Part shown: positions 39,730 through 49,555 of the stretch, piece after piece | How the letters are laid out: the number at the start of each line of letters is the position of its first letter | How positions within the stretch are numbered: the first letter of the stretch is position 1 | Assembly: GCF_000344615.1 (NCBI RefSeq) | Contig: NZ_KB467824.1 | Location: 4,057,767 to 4,121,766, forward strand | Direction of reading: 5' to 3' | Length of the DNA: 64,000 nucleotides | Source: Janthinobacterium sp. CG3 | GTDB taxonomy: Bacteria; Pseudomonadota; Gammaproteobacteria; Burkholderiales; Burkholderiaceae_D | Notes under the pieces: model-generated | Seen by the model: only the letters and a program-made list of their open reading frames with translations | The model's database searches: none | What the model was told of the DNA's origin: nothing | Made by a program: the position numbers and the translations under genes

Positions 39730-40344
39730 TTATACTTTTTCGACTTGGCCGAATTCCAGCTCTACCGGGGTGGCGCGGCCGAAAATGGTGACCGAGACGC
39801 GCACCTTGGATTTCTCGTAGTTGACTTCTTCGACGTTGCCGTTGAAGTCGGTGAACGGACCATCCTTGATACGCACCTGCTCGCCCACTTCGTACAGCGT
39901 CTTCGGACGCGGCTTCTCGATGCCCTCTTGCATTTGCTGCATGATCTTGTCGATTTCGCGCGCGGGAATCGGCGTCGGCTTGTTCGACTTGCCACCGATA
40001 AAGCCGGTGACCTTGCTGGTGTTCTTGACCAAATGCCAGGTCTCGTCCGTCATTTCCATTTCAACCAGAACGTAGCCCGGGAAGAAACGACGCTCGGTGA
40101 CCGACTTGACGCCGTTCTTGACTTCGACCACTTCCTCGATCGGCACCAGGATCTGGCCAAACTGGTCTTGCATGCCGGCGCGCTCGACGCGCTCGGTCAA
40201 CGCGCGCATCACACTTTTTTCCATACCGGAATAGGCGTGCACGACATACCAGCGCTTGTTGCTGACTGGCACGCTCAGCGGTGCCGCACCAACATCGGAT
40301 GCCGGGACATCGCCCGGCACATCGTCTTGCACGTTTTCGCTCAT
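39730..40344 (-). CDS. nusG: Transcription termination/antitermination factor NusG
   Basis: 204 residues, slightly longer than E. coli NusG because of an N-terminal extension ([19 protein letters not shown]...). The NGN domain ([20 protein letters not shown]...) binds RNA polymerase, and the C-terminal KOW domain ([22 protein letters not shown]) contacts Rho or ribosomal protein S10. It starts directly after the secE stop codon (adjacent, zero gap), so the pair is translationally coupled, as in most proteobacteria. Confidence 0.98.
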   Translation of the reverse strand: MSENVQDDVPGDVPASDVGAAPLSVPVSNKRWYVVHAYSGMEKSVMRALTERVERAGMQDQFGQILVPIEEVVEVKNGVKSVTERRFFPGYVLVEMEMTDETWHLVKNTSKVTGFIGGKSNKPTPIPAREIDKIMQQMQEGIEKPRPKTLYEVGEQVRIKDGPFTDFNGNVEEVNYEKSKVRVSVTIFGRATPVELEFGQVEKV

Positions 40345-40728
40345 TTATTTACCTACACCCAGAATCAAGTCGTACAACAAAAACTCAAGCAACTTATCCG
40401 TGCCCCAGAGGAAGATTGCCATCACCAAAACGAAGGCAAATACGATAGCCGTAATTTGCGACGCTTCTTTGCGTGTAGGCCACACCACTTTTTTCGTTTC
40501 GCGCACTGCTTCTTTGGCGAAATTCAGGAATTCACGGCCGGTCGTCGAAGTCCACAAGATGCCGACAGAAATAGCCAAACCAGCTACGAGTGCGGCTGCG
40601 CGCACCAGAGCTGGCTGGTTGTTCAGGTAATAAAACCCGACTACTCCTGCAATCGCGGCCACTACTGCCAAAACGATTTTCATCTTGTCATTCGACGTGC
40701 TAACGGTTTGCACGGATTGATTAGACAT
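40345..40728 (-). CDS. secE: Preprotein translocase subunit SecE
   Basis: 127 residues from the ATG at 40728 (MSNQSVQTVSTSND), the same length as the three-helix E. coli SecE; the longer frame would run into tRNA-Trp. Two N-terminal transmembrane segments (VLAVVAAIAGVVGFYYL and AAALVAGLAISVGIL) are followed by the conserved amphipathic helix EFLNFAKEAVRETKKVVWPT with the universal WPT motif and the essential third membrane helix. SecE clamps SecY in the Sec channel. It lies between tRNA-Trp and nusG. Confidence 0.98.
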   Translation of the reverse strand: MSNQSVQTVSTSNDKMKIVLAVVAAIAGVVGFYYLNNQPALVRAAALVAGLAISVGILWTSTTGREFLNFAKEAVRETKKVVWPTRKEASQITAIVFAFVLVMAIFLWGTDKLLEFLLYDLILGVGK

Positions 40729-40763
40729 ACTTTTTTTACTTTCGGTGCCCTGCACCAGAACGG

Positions 40764-40839
40764 TGGCAGGGACGGAGGGCATCGAACCCCCAACCTTCGG
40801 TTTTGGAGACCGACGCTCTGCCAATTGAGCTACGTCCCT
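40764..40839 (-). tRNA. tRNA-Trp (CCA)
   Basis: A 76-base cloverleaf with encoded 3' CCA. Acceptor AGGGACG/CGTCCCT, D-arm GCTC-AATTGGCA-GAGC, anticodon loop CTCCAAA with anticodon CCA, T-arm with GTTCGAT. It sits between tuf and secE, the conserved position in proteobacteria. Confidence 0.98.
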
Positions 40840-40908
40840 ACGTAAAACTTGAGAAGAATCCCGCTATTCTACCACCCGGGACACCCCGAGTGGAAGGACA
40901 GAGTATTC

Positions 40909-42099
<1,191 letters not shown>

Positions 42100-42198
42100 T
42101 TTGAACTCCTAATGATTTGATTAGATTGCTCAGGCACACGCCCGACGGTCTGGTTGAATATGCTGCTGTTGCTATTCTGTTGCTGATACTACGAATTC

Positions 42199-42273
<75 letters not shown>

Positions 42274-42314
42274 TTTGTCATGCGCGCGATGCAAACCGAG
42301 CATCTGAAGGGCAC

Positions 42315-42388
42315 TGGAGCGGGTGAAGGGAATCGAACCCTCGTCGTAAGCTTGGAAGGCTTCTGCTCTACCATTGAGCTACACCCGC
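42315..42388 (-). tRNA. tRNA-Gly (TCC)
   Basis: A 74-base cloverleaf with encoded CCA: acceptor GCGGGTG/CACCCGC, anticodon loop CTTCCAA (anticodon TCC), T-loop TTCGATT. It lies 41 bases from tRNA-Thr and 43 bases from tRNA-Tyr, so the three are one transcript. Confidence 0.98.
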
Positions 42389-42431
42389 GAGTATCGTTCA
42401 CTTCCACTACTCAGTCTGCCTTGCAAAAACT

Positions 42432-42516
42432 TGGTGGAGGGGGCTGGATTCGAACCAGCGTACACATAGTGAGCAGATTTACAGTCTGCCGCCTTTAACC
42501 ACTCGGCCACCCCTCC
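42432..42516 (-). tRNA. tRNA-Tyr (GTA)
   Basis: An 85-base class-II tRNA with a long variable arm (GCTCACTATGTGTACGC region) and encoded CCA. Acceptor GGAGGGG/CCCCTCC, anticodon GTA in CTGTAAA. It is the first gene of the tRNA-tuf operon. Confidence 0.97.
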
Positions 42517-42530
42517 GCGAGGAACCGCAG

Positions 42531-42559
42531 AGTATGAAGCATTCAAACACATCTGTCAA
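42531..42559 (-). promoter_or_regulatory. Sigma70 promoter of the tRNA-tuf-secE-nusG operon
   Basis: On the minus strand: TTGACA (42554-42559, perfect consensus), 17 bases, CATACT (42531-42536, 4 of 6). The predicted start is about 8 bases before mature tRNA-Tyr. The region between -10 and tRNA (CTGCGGTTCCTCGC) is GC-rich, as in promoters under stringent (ppGpp) control. Confidence 0.85.
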
Positions 42560-42677
42560 CCAACTCCGCTGATGCTGCCGCGGAGTAAGAAGAAGTTGGC
42601 TGCTTCGGGGCGTGATTATAAGCCTCGGTTCGGCGAATCTGCAAGGGCAAGATTAAAAATATTACTATTTCTTTTTT

Positions 42678-42728
42678 GCGCGGCTTTTCGCAGGCCGGCT
42701 TAGCCCATCGGGCCTGGCCCGACCTACG
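42678..42728 (-). repeat. Intergenic hairpin repeat, copy C (half element)
   Basis: Read on the minus strand: GTCGTAGGTCGGGCCAGGCC, then GGGCTAAGCCGGCCTGCGAAAAG. It keeps only the second half of the two-hairpin pattern seen in copies A and E, with the same GTAGGTCGG start and CCTGCGAAAA end. It lies 9 bases from the stop codon of the HDOD-GAF gene. Confidence 0.65.
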
Positions 42729-42737
42729 ACACCTCGC

Positions 42738-44270
42738 TCACGGCGTCAGCGCCACCAGCACCTGCCCCTTCAGCGCGCGGATCAGCGAGGCCTCGTCCGG
42801 CGGCACGCCCTCCGGCGCCGGGTGGATGCGGTCGGCGTAGAACAGCCCCAGTTGCACCGACTGCACCACCAGCGGCAGCACGATGAAGCTGCGGGCGTCC
42901 GGCAGCAGCGCCCGGTGCCACGGCGGCAGCAGGTCGCGGATCTTTTGCGCGCCGGCGTCGGCGATCATCAGGTCGGCCTCGTTTTCCATCGCCAGGTGGA
43001 ACAGGTCGTTGACCGGGGCGATCGGAAACTGGAAGCCGGCCTGGCGCTCGGCGTGCTTTTCGCCAAACGACAGGCGCGCGCGGTACAGGCCGCTCCTGGC
43101 GTCCTTCAGGCACACCGTGGCGTAGCGGAAGCCCATGCTGCGGTACAGCGTCTCCAGCACCGTCTGGATCAGCTCGTTCATCTTGCACTGGCCGCCGGCG
43201 CGCATCTGCGTCACCTCCTGCACCCCGGCCAGCAACAGTTCGCGGGCGTTGGTCGGCTTGCCGCTCGGATAGGCGGCGTCCTTGCCGGCGTCGCCGGCGT
43301 CCATCGTCGCCAGCACCAGCACGTTGGGCAGGCCGCCCTCGCCGTCGTCTTCCGCCTGCGGCGCCAGGTTCATGCTTTCGAGCAGGCTGGCCATTTCCGC
43401 GCGCACCGTCTCGAACAGCTTGCGCAGCAGCGCCTGGTCAACCGCCAGCGCCACGCCGAAGCGCGCCAGCAGCGCGCGCGCCTCCGGCGTCTCGGCCGCT
43501 TCGCCCGGCCGCCCCAGCAGCTTGGCGGCGTCGATGCTGAACGTGGCCACCTGGCGCATCCACTCCTGGCGGTTGACGGCGAGCTTCTGCGGACCCGGTG
43601 GCAGCGTGCTCAGCGAGCGGACGATGACGTCGGGGATCTTCCATTCGCGCAGCACGGCCGCCGACAGCACGTCGTAGCTGCTGCCCAATATCATCTGCGA
43701 GGCCTGGCTCTGGTTGTGTTCGCCGGCCGCGACCAGCGCGCAGATCTCGCGGAAGCGTTCGTGCTCCTGCGAGGCGATCAGCAGCGGGCCGATGTTCTTG
43801 AACAGCGCGCCGATCGAGGCTTCCTCGGCGCCCTGGTAAAAGCTCAGGCGCGCCAGCTCGCGCCCCAGCAGGCTGGCGCACAGCGCCGCCTCCAGTTCGG
43901 CGCGCACGCTGTGGGCGTGCTTACTGTTGAGCAGGGTGTCGACCAGCAGCATCGCCAGCGCGGTGGTTTTGACGTTGTTAAAGCCCAACAGCGAGATCGC
44001 CCGCGAAATCGTCGTCACGGCGGTGCCGTTGGCGGTGCGGTAGGTCGGCGTGTTCGACAGGCGCAGGATCTTTTGCGTCAGCGCCACGTCCGACAACACG
44101 TAATAGGCCAGGCTCTGCGTCCCCTCGTCGTCCGACGAGGCCAGTTGCACCACCCGCGCGACCGAGGCGCCGAGCGCGAACAGGCCCTCGTCGCCGCAGA
44201 GTTTGTGCAGCAACTGGCCGCGCACCGGACGCTCGGCGCCGCCGGACCCGCTGGATGAAGCTGTAAACAT
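42738..44270 (-). CDS. HDOD domain protein with C-terminal GAF-like domain
   Basis: 510 residues. Residues about 20-230 form an HDOD domain (LAYYVLSDVALTQKILRLSN, then ISRAISLLGFNNVKTTALAM, and GALFKNIGPLLIASQEH where the HD-hydrolase ligands are missing). A charged linker (DDGEGG) follows and the C-terminal 150 residues read as a GAF domain (NELIQTVLETLYRSMGFRYA... FIVLPLVVQSVQLGLFYADR). The pairing of HDOD with GAF suggests a signal-sensing scaffold rather than an enzyme. It is the third of three minus-strand signalling genes; its start lies 112 bases from the stop of the receiver-TPR gene, with a repeat between. Confidence 0.85.
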   Translation of the reverse strand: MFTASSSGSGGAERPVRGQLLHKLCGDEGLFALGASVARVVQLASSDDEGTQSLAYYVLSDVALTQKILRLSNTPTYRTANGTAVTTISRAISLLGFNNVKTTALAMLLVDTLLNSKHAHSVRAELEAALCASLLGRELARLSFYQGAEEASIGALFKNIGPLLIASQEHERFREICALVAAGEHNQSQASQMILGSSYDVLSAAVLREWKIPDVIVRSLSTLPPGPQKLAVNRQEWMRQVATFSIDAAKLLGRPGEAAETPEARALLARFGVALAVDQALLRKLFETVRAEMASLLESMNLAPQAEDDGEGGLPNVLVLATMDAGDAGKDAAYPSGKPTNARELLLAGVQEVTQMRAGGQCKMNELIQTVLETLYRSMGFRYATVCLKDARSGLYRARLSFGEKHAERQAGFQFPIAPVNDLFHLAMENEADLMIADAGAQKIRDLLPPWHRALLPDARSFIVLPLVVQSVQLGLFYADRIHPAPEGVPPDEASLIRALKGQVLVALTP

Positions 44271-44286
44271 AGGCGTGACTCCCGTT

Positions 44287-44394
44287 CGATATGGTAGGTC
44301 GGACGCGGGGGCCGCCGGGGCGGACGCGCGATTCGACGCCGCGCCGCCGCCGACCGGGTTACGCCGTTCCGGCCAACCCGAGCTACGCGCCGGC
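44287..44394 (+). repeat. Intergenic double-hairpin repeat, copy D
   Basis: GTAGGTCGGACGC... then CCGGGTTACGCCGTTCCGGCCAACCCGAGCTACG. The segment GGGTTACGCCGTTCCGGC is identical to copy E. The element's terminal CTA supplies the stop codon (TAG on the minus strand) of the receiver-TPR gene, so the repeat overlaps that gene by about 12 bases. Confidence 0.75.
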
Positions 44395-46029
44395 GCCGGC
44401 GTCGCGCCAGCGGCCGGCGCGGATGTTGTATTTTTGCAAAATCTGCTGGTGCAGCCCGGCCAGCGCCGGCAGCTTGGCGTTGAGCGGGTCGAGCCGCCGC
44501 ACCGCGCCGATGTAGTCCAGCGCCAGCTGGCCCAGGCGCTCCTCCCAGCCGGTGTTTTCCAAGCATTTGAGCACCGCGACGGCGGCGTTGAATACCACCT
44601 GCGGGTTGTCGGGCAGTGTCACGGCGGCTTCCACCATCAAGTCGACGGCGGCGCGGAAGTCGCCCTCCTTGGCCTTGGCGGCGCCGGCGGCGACCATGTC
44701 GGCCACCTGCTGCCGGCTTTCGTGCGCCAGCGCCACGGCCAACTCGGCGCGGCCGGCGTTCTCGAACACCGCCATCGCCCGGGCCATCTCGGCGCTGCTG
44801 CCGGCGTTGCGCATGACGTCGCGCATGACGTCGGCGGCGCCGTCCTCCTTGCCGTTGTCGAGGCAGTTGCGCGCCAGTTCGATCTTCAGGCCGCTCGACA
44901 CGCCCACGCTGTGGCGGCAGGCCGCCAGCGCGGCGTCGAGCGACTCGCCCAGGCGCGCCTCGTTGCCGGTGAACTCGTGCAGCATGGCCGAGGCGACCGC
45001 GCTGCACAGGCCGCTGTTCTTTTGCCCCGCCATCGACTTGTCGAGGTCGCGGATCACCGCCGCCGCCTGCACCGGGTCGCCCTTCAGCACCAGGCTCTGC
45101 ACCAGCCGCGCGTGGTCCTCCGGGTCGCGGAATTCGGAGTACTTGGCCTTGCTGACGACCTGCTTCAGCGCCTTTTCGGCGGCGTCGACGTCGCCCGCCT
45201 CCAGCGCCACCTGGCCCAGCCGGCGCAAGCGCCGCAGCGCGTGCGGCGACAGGGCCACGGCCTCGCTCAGCGCCGCCTGGGCGCGCGCCGGCTGGCCCAG
45301 CGCCTCGTGGGTGCGGGCCAGCCAGTCGTAGGCGTCGAGGAATTTCTTGTTGTGTTCCAGCAGCGACTCGAGCATCTCGCGGGCCTGCTCGAACTGGCCG
45401 CGCATGAACAACGTGCGGGCCTGGCCCAGGCGCGCCCAGCCGATCGCCTTGCCGCTGTACAGCTCGGCGTAAATCGGCTCGGCCTCGGCCGGCTCGCCCA
45501 GCAGCACGTGCAGCTCGGCGCGCAGGCGCAGGAAGTCGGTGGCGTAGCGCGGCGCGGCGACGGCGGCGCCGACGCAGGCGGCAATGGCGCCGCGCTCGTC
45601 GCCCAGCTCGATACGCTGGTACACCGGCAGCAAGGCGTTGCGCTTGTCGAGCGCGCGGCCTATGCGCTCGAGCATGTTATCGGCCGTGAAAGGTTTCAGG
45701 ATATAGTCGGTGGGCGCCAGTTCGACCGCGCTGACCACCTTGTCGAAGCTGCCCTCGCCGGTGACGATGATAAACATCGTGGTGGCGTGGATCAGCTTGT
45801 GGTGGCGCAGGTCCTCCAGCAATTGCTGGCCGTCCTGGCCGCCCTCGAGGTCGTATTCGCACAGGATCAGGTCGAAGCTTTTGACGCCGAGCTGGCGGAT
45901 CGCCTGGCTGGAGTTGGCGGCGTCGTCGATGCGCGCCAGGCCGCACAGGTTGAGCATATTGTGCAGGCTGGCGCGCATGCCCGGGTGCGGCTCGACGATC
46001 AGCGCGCTCAGGCCCTTGAATTGGTTCAT
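44383..46029 (-). CDS. Response-regulator receiver with TPR array; phosphorylation site is Glu
   Basis: 548 residues. Residues about 7-120 are a receiver domain: start LSALIVEPHPGMRASLHNML, FDLILCEYDLEGGQDGQQ, FIIVTGEG and DYILKPF. The conserved threonine and lysine are in place, but the usual phospho-acceptor aspartate is glutamate (E58) and the acidic pair reads E13-P14. Residues about 150-520 are helical repeats of the TPR kind. This receiver-TPR type is known from several proteobacteria, usually with Asp (CDYNL). Glu may mimic the phosphorylated form, which would make it constitutively active or independent of a kinase. It precedes the HDOD-GAF gene and follows the HD-GYP gene, all on the minus strand. 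Confidence 0.85.
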   Translation of the reverse strand: MNQFKGLSALIVEPHPGMRASLHNMLNLCGLARIDDAANSSQAIRQLGVKSFDLILCEYDLEGGQDGQQLLEDLRHHKLIHATTMFIIVTGEGSFDKVVSAVELAPTDYILKPFTADNMLERIGRALDKRNALLPVYQRIELGDERGAIAACVGAAVAAPRYATDFLRLRAELHVLLGEPAEAEPIYAELYSGKAIGWARLGQARTLFMRGQFEQAREMLESLLEHNKKFLDAYDWLARTHEALGQPARAQAALSEAVALSPHALRRLRRLGQVALEAGDVDAAEKALKQVVSKAKYSEFRDPEDHARLVQSLVLKGDPVQAAAVIRDLDKSMAGQKNSGLCSAVASAMLHEFTGNEARLGESLDAALAACRHSVGVSSGLKIELARNCLDNGKEDGAADVMRDVMRNAGSSAEMARAMAVFENAGRAELAVALAHESRQQVADMVAAGAAKAKEGDFRAAVDLMVEAAVTLPDNPQVVFNAAVAVLKCLENTGWEERLGQLALDYIGAVRRLDPLNAKLPALAGLHQQILQKYNIRAGRWRDAGAGA

Positions 46030-46140
46030 GTCATCGGTTCCGAAAAAGCCGCCGGCGCCGCGCCGGCGCCCTCCCCTCCAGTGTATAGGAGCGCGCCGCG
46101 CCCGGCTGCATTTTCCGTCATGGCCGGGACCGGTAGCGAC

Positions 46141-47727
46141 CTATTGGCGCTCGGGATGCCACAGCGCCGGTTCGCCGTCGATCAGATGCGCCAGCGCCGC
46201 CACCACCTCCGGGTCGAACTGCGTGCCGGAACGCTCCTCGATATAGCTGCGCACCTGCGGGTACGGCCACGGTTCCTTGTAGGGGCGTTCGTGCAGCAGC
46301 GCGTCGAAGACGTCGACCACGGCGACGATGCGCGCGGCCACCGGGATGGCGCGCCCCTTCAAGCCCTGCGGATAGCCGGCGCCGTCGAAGTGTTCGTGGT
46401 GGTTGCCGGCGATTTGCGCGCCGTAGCTCAGGTAGCTGACGCCGTCGACCATGCCGGCGGCGCGCTCGAGGATGGTCTGGCCCACGCGCGCGTGCAACTG
46501 CATCTGCGCCCGCTCCTCGGCGGTGTGCGGGCCCGGCTTGAGCAGGATGCGGTCCGGCGTGGCGACCTTGCCGACGTCGTGCAGGATGCTGGCCAGGCCG
46601 ATCATGTCGACCAGCTGCGGCGTGACCTCGTCCTCGTAGACGGCGCGCGCGCGCAGCACGCCGGCGATGGCGCTCGAGAGCGCCTGCACCCGGCGCACGT
46701 GGCCGCCGGTGTCGCCGTCGCGGAACTCGGCCAGGTCGGCCAGCGCCACCACGGTCGCCTCCTGCGCCTTGCGCAGCTGGCCGAACATATACAGGTTGTC
46801 GAAGGCGGCGGCGATGCGCTGGCAAAACACTTCGAGCAGGTCGCGCTGGATCTGCGCCAGCGGCCACGGCGGCGTGACCGAGATGGCCAGCTCGCGGTCG
46901 CCCTCGGTGTGGATGAACAGCACGTTGGCCGGGTGCTCGAACTGGCTGCACTTCTCGGCGAAGGCCTTGTTGATGGTCGGCGCCAGCGGATGCTCGGGCG
47001 GCAGGCGCTCGGCGTCGGCCAGCGCGGCGTAGCCGCCGGTGGCGGCGACCACGGTCGGCACCCCGGTGCCGCCCTGCATCAGGCACAGCACGCCGTCGGC
47101 GCCGACGTCGAGGATGGCGCTGACCTGGTTCAGCACGCCGGAGGCGAATTCGCGCAGCGAGTGGATCTGGTACAGATTGGTGGCGCCGGCCAGGATCTTG
47201 CCCAGGCCGATGCGGCTGCGCTCGAGCATCATCAGGCTTTCATAGGCGCGCAGCGCCGAGATCACCGTGGTAAACAGCTTCTGCGTGGTCAGCTCGGTTT
47301 TCGCCTTGTAGTCGTTGATGTCGTATTCGATGATGACGCGCTGCTCCGGCGCCTGGCCCGGCTGGCCGGTGCGCAGCACCACGCGGACGATCGCGTTGTT
47401 CAAGTCGGCGCGGATGCGCTTGGCCAGGATCAGGCCGGCGTCGTCGGTTTCCATCACCACGTCCAGCAGCACCAGCGCGATGTCGGCGGTGTCGCGCAGG
47501 ATCTCGAAGGCTTCCTTGCCGCTGTAGGCCGAAAACAGCTCCAGCTCGCGGCCCTTGAAGCTGACGTTGCGCAGCGCCAGCCGGGTCACCGCGTGCACGT
47601 CGACGTCGTCGTCGACGATCAAGACGCGCCACAGGCGTTGGTCCGGCGCGGCCAGACCGACTGGCTTTTGCTGCTCGTCGTCCTCGTCAAGCAGCCAGTT
47701 CTCGTCTGCGGCGTTGGGGTCGGTCAT
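46141..47727 (-). CDS. Response regulator with DUF3369 and HD-GYP domains (probable c-di-GMP phosphodiesterase)
   Basis: 528 residues. AAGGAG five bases before the ATG at 47727 decides the start over the GTG one codon upstream. Receiver domain: [15 protein letters not shown], phospho-acceptor D89 in [14 protein letters not shown] and a following TGQPG. Residues about 165-320 are a DUF3369 sensor-like domain. The HD-GYP domain has [13 protein letters not shown] near 345, ILHDVGK near 380 and [17 protein letters not shown] near 442, so the metal-binding and GYP residues are intact and hydrolysis of cyclic-di-GMP is likely. The first gene of the three-gene signalling set, divergent from cheW. 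Confidence 0.93.
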   Translation of the reverse strand: MTDPNAADENWLLDEDDEQQKPVGLAAPDQRLWRVLIVDDDVDVHAVTRLALRNVSFKGRELELFSAYSGKEAFEILRDTADIALVLLDVVMETDDAGLILAKRIRADLNNAIVRVVLRTGQPGQAPEQRVIIEYDINDYKAKTELTTQKLFTTVISALRAYESLMMLERSRIGLGKILAGATNLYQIHSLREFASGVLNQVSAILDVGADGVLCLMQGGTGVPTVVAATGGYAALADAERLPPEHPLAPTINKAFAEKCSQFEHPANVLFIHTEGDRELAISVTPPWPLAQIQRDLLEVFCQRIAAAFDNLYMFGQLRKAQEATVVALADLAEFRDGDTGGHVRRVQALSSAIAGVLRARAVYEDEVTPQLVDMIGLASILHDVGKVATPDRILLKPGPHTAEERAQMQLHARVGQTILERAAGMVDGVSYLSYGAQIAGNHHEHFDGAGYPQGLKGRAIPVAARIVAVVDVFDALLHERPYKEPWPYPQVRSYIEERSGTQFDPEVVAALAHLIDGEPALWHPERQ

Positions 47728-47996
47728 CACTGCTCCTTAGGGGTGAACGCGGCGTCTGCGACTGCACGCTCTGGCACCCCAGCATAATCAGATTTTGTCA
47801 GGGTTACAACCCCCATTCTATTGGATCGGCGCGCGCGCGGCCGAACTGGCGCGGCGCCGCCTATTTTTTCGCAAAGCGCCGCCGCCGGCCTCGTAATATG
47901 CTGGATACTCTGCTACCCTTTTACAACCATGAGCCAGCCGCGCCGGCGGCGCCGGCGCGACGCCCCCACCGGCGTTTTTTACAAGGACACCACACT

Positions 47997-48500
47997 ATGC
48001 AAGAAAGCGCATCCGCCGCGTCCCAGGCGCGCCCGGGCAAGGACATCGCCGGCCAGGAATACCTGGCCTTCACGCTCGGCTCCGAAGAGTACGGCATCGA
48101 CATCCTGAAGGTGCAGGAAATCCGCGGCTACGAGCAGGTCACGCGCATCGCCAACGCGCCCGACTTCGTCAAGGGCGTCATCAACCTGCGCGGCATCATC
48201 ATCCCGGTGGTCGACATGCGCATCAAGTTCAAGCTGGGCACGCCGGTGTACGACCAGTTCACCGTCGTCATCATCCTCAACATCGGCGGGCGCATCGCCG
48301 GCATGGTGGTCGACAGCGTCTCCGACGTCACCACGCTGACGCCGGACCAGGTCAAGGCGGCGCCGGAAATGGGCGCCGCCTTCAGCAGCGACTTCCTGAT
48401 CGGCCTGGGCACCATCGACGAGCGCATGCTAATCCTGATCGACATCGACAAGCTGATGTCGAGCGACGAGATGGGCTTGAGCGACACCATCGCGGCCTAG
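47997..48500 (+). CDS. cheW: Chemotaxis scaffold protein CheW
   Basis: 167 residues from the ATG at 47997 ([10 protein letters not shown]), nine bases after AAGGA; an upstream in-frame ATG gives an unrelated, low-complexity extension. The CheW fold is typical: [31 protein letters not shown], the conserved [16 protein letters not shown] and DSVSDVTTL. CheW links chemoreceptors to CheA. No cheA or cheY lies nearby, so this is a stand-alone copy that could serve a receptor such as the one at 16048. It is divergent from the HD-GYP gene (270-base intergenic gap). Confidence 0.95.
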   Translation: MQESASAASQARPGKDIAGQEYLAFTLGSEEYGIDILKVQEIRGYEQVTRIANAPDFVKGVINLRGIIIPVVDMRIKFKLGTPVYDQFTVVIILNIGGRIAGMVVDSVSDVTTLTPDQVKAAPEMGAAFSSDFLIGLGTIDERMLILIDIDKLMSSDEMGLSDTIAA

Positions 48501-48518
48501 ACCGGCCCCGCGGCCGGC

Positions 48519-49454
48519 CTATTGCGCGGCCGCCTTGTCGCAGCCGCCGCCGTCCTGGGCGATTTCCTGGTAGCGCACCTCGTACTTGCCGAAGGCCAGT
48601 TGGTCGACGACGAGCTTCTCGTGCGCCAGGATGAACAGGTAGCGCACGTTCGAGCGCCGCTCCAGGTCGTACAATTTGATGAACACCGGGACGTCGTTGT
48701 TGCCGTTGTCGAGCGTCAGTTGCAGCTCCGCGCCCTTGTTGGCGACCGGGAAGCCGTCGAGGTAACCCGACTTGCGCGGCCACGGCTCGCCGTTCGGCGC
48801 CGTCTGCGCGCGCGGGTCGGCGTCGCAGGCCGGCGCGGCGCTGGCGGCGGCCGGCAGCACCAGTTGCGACACCGCCATGATCTTGATGTCGGCCGGCCGC
48901 GGCGCGGCCGGCTCGGGCGCATAGGGTTTGCCGACGGCCCAGCGGTCGACCGCCGCCGCGTCCTTCGCCTCGTCCTTCGGCTCGGCCTTGGCGGCGGGCG
49001 TCGGCCCGGCCGCGCCGGCGCCGCGCGCGGACGCGCCCCACGGCGCCGCCTCGCCGCGCTGCAGCATCAGCATCGCCCCCAGCCAGCCCAGCGCCAGGCA
49101 CAACGCCAGGCTGAGCCACCAACTCCAGGCGCGCCACAGCGGCGCCGGCGCGGCCGCCGCCTCCCCGGGCGGCGCGGCGTCGTGGCGGTGCTCGTCCTGG
49201 TGGGTGCTTTCCAGCCAATTGATCTCCCACTCCTCGGCGGCGATCCACTCGTCGTGTTCCTTGCGGCGCTGCGGATCGGCCAGCGTGCCGTAGGCGCTGT
49301 TGAGGATGGCCATGATGCGCGCGGCCTTCTCGTCGCCGGGATTCTTGTCGGGATGGTATTTCTGGCTGAGCGCTTTGTAGGCGGCACGTATGACTTCCTG
49401 CGGCGCCATGCGCGCCACCTTCAGGTTGTCATAGTGAGTGTGTATCTTTCCCAT
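48519..49454 (-). CDS. J-domain protein with one membrane segment
   Basis: 311 residues. The N-terminal J domain carries the HPD tripeptide at residues 34-36 (QKYHPDKNPGDEKA), and starts with a variant (MGKIHTHYDNLKVARMAP). One transmembrane segment (WWLSLALCLALGWLGAMLML) lies at about 110-130, and the C-terminal 150 residues have a pattern with LAHEKLVVDQLAFGKYEVRYQEI that may fold but is not recognised. J proteins recruit and stimulate DnaK; the topology would place the J domain in the cytoplasm and the C-terminal domain in the periplasm. It converges with cheW (18-base gap). Confidence 0.88.
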   Translation of the reverse strand: MGKIHTHYDNLKVARMAPQEVIRAAYKALSQKYHPDKNPGDEKAARIMAILNSAYGTLADPQRRKEHDEWIAAEEWEINWLESTHQDEHRHDAAPPGEAAAAPAPLWRAWSWWLSLALCLALGWLGAMLMLQRGEAAPWGASARGAGAAGPTPAAKAEPKDEAKDAAAVDRWAVGKPYAPEPAAPRPADIKIMAVSQLVLPAAASAAPACDADPRAQTAPNGEPWPRKSGYLDGFPVANKGAELQLTLDNGNNDVPVFIKLYDLERRSNVRYLFILAHEKLVVDQLAFGKYEVRYQEIAQDGGGCDKAAAQ

Positions 49455-49555
49455 CGTTCCAATGTGTAAGCAAGCACAAGCGCGTCGCGACGGCTGGTCG
49501 CGCCCAGTCAGTCATCATAGCCGATTTGGCAAGCCAACAGCGCCATTGGCTGGTC

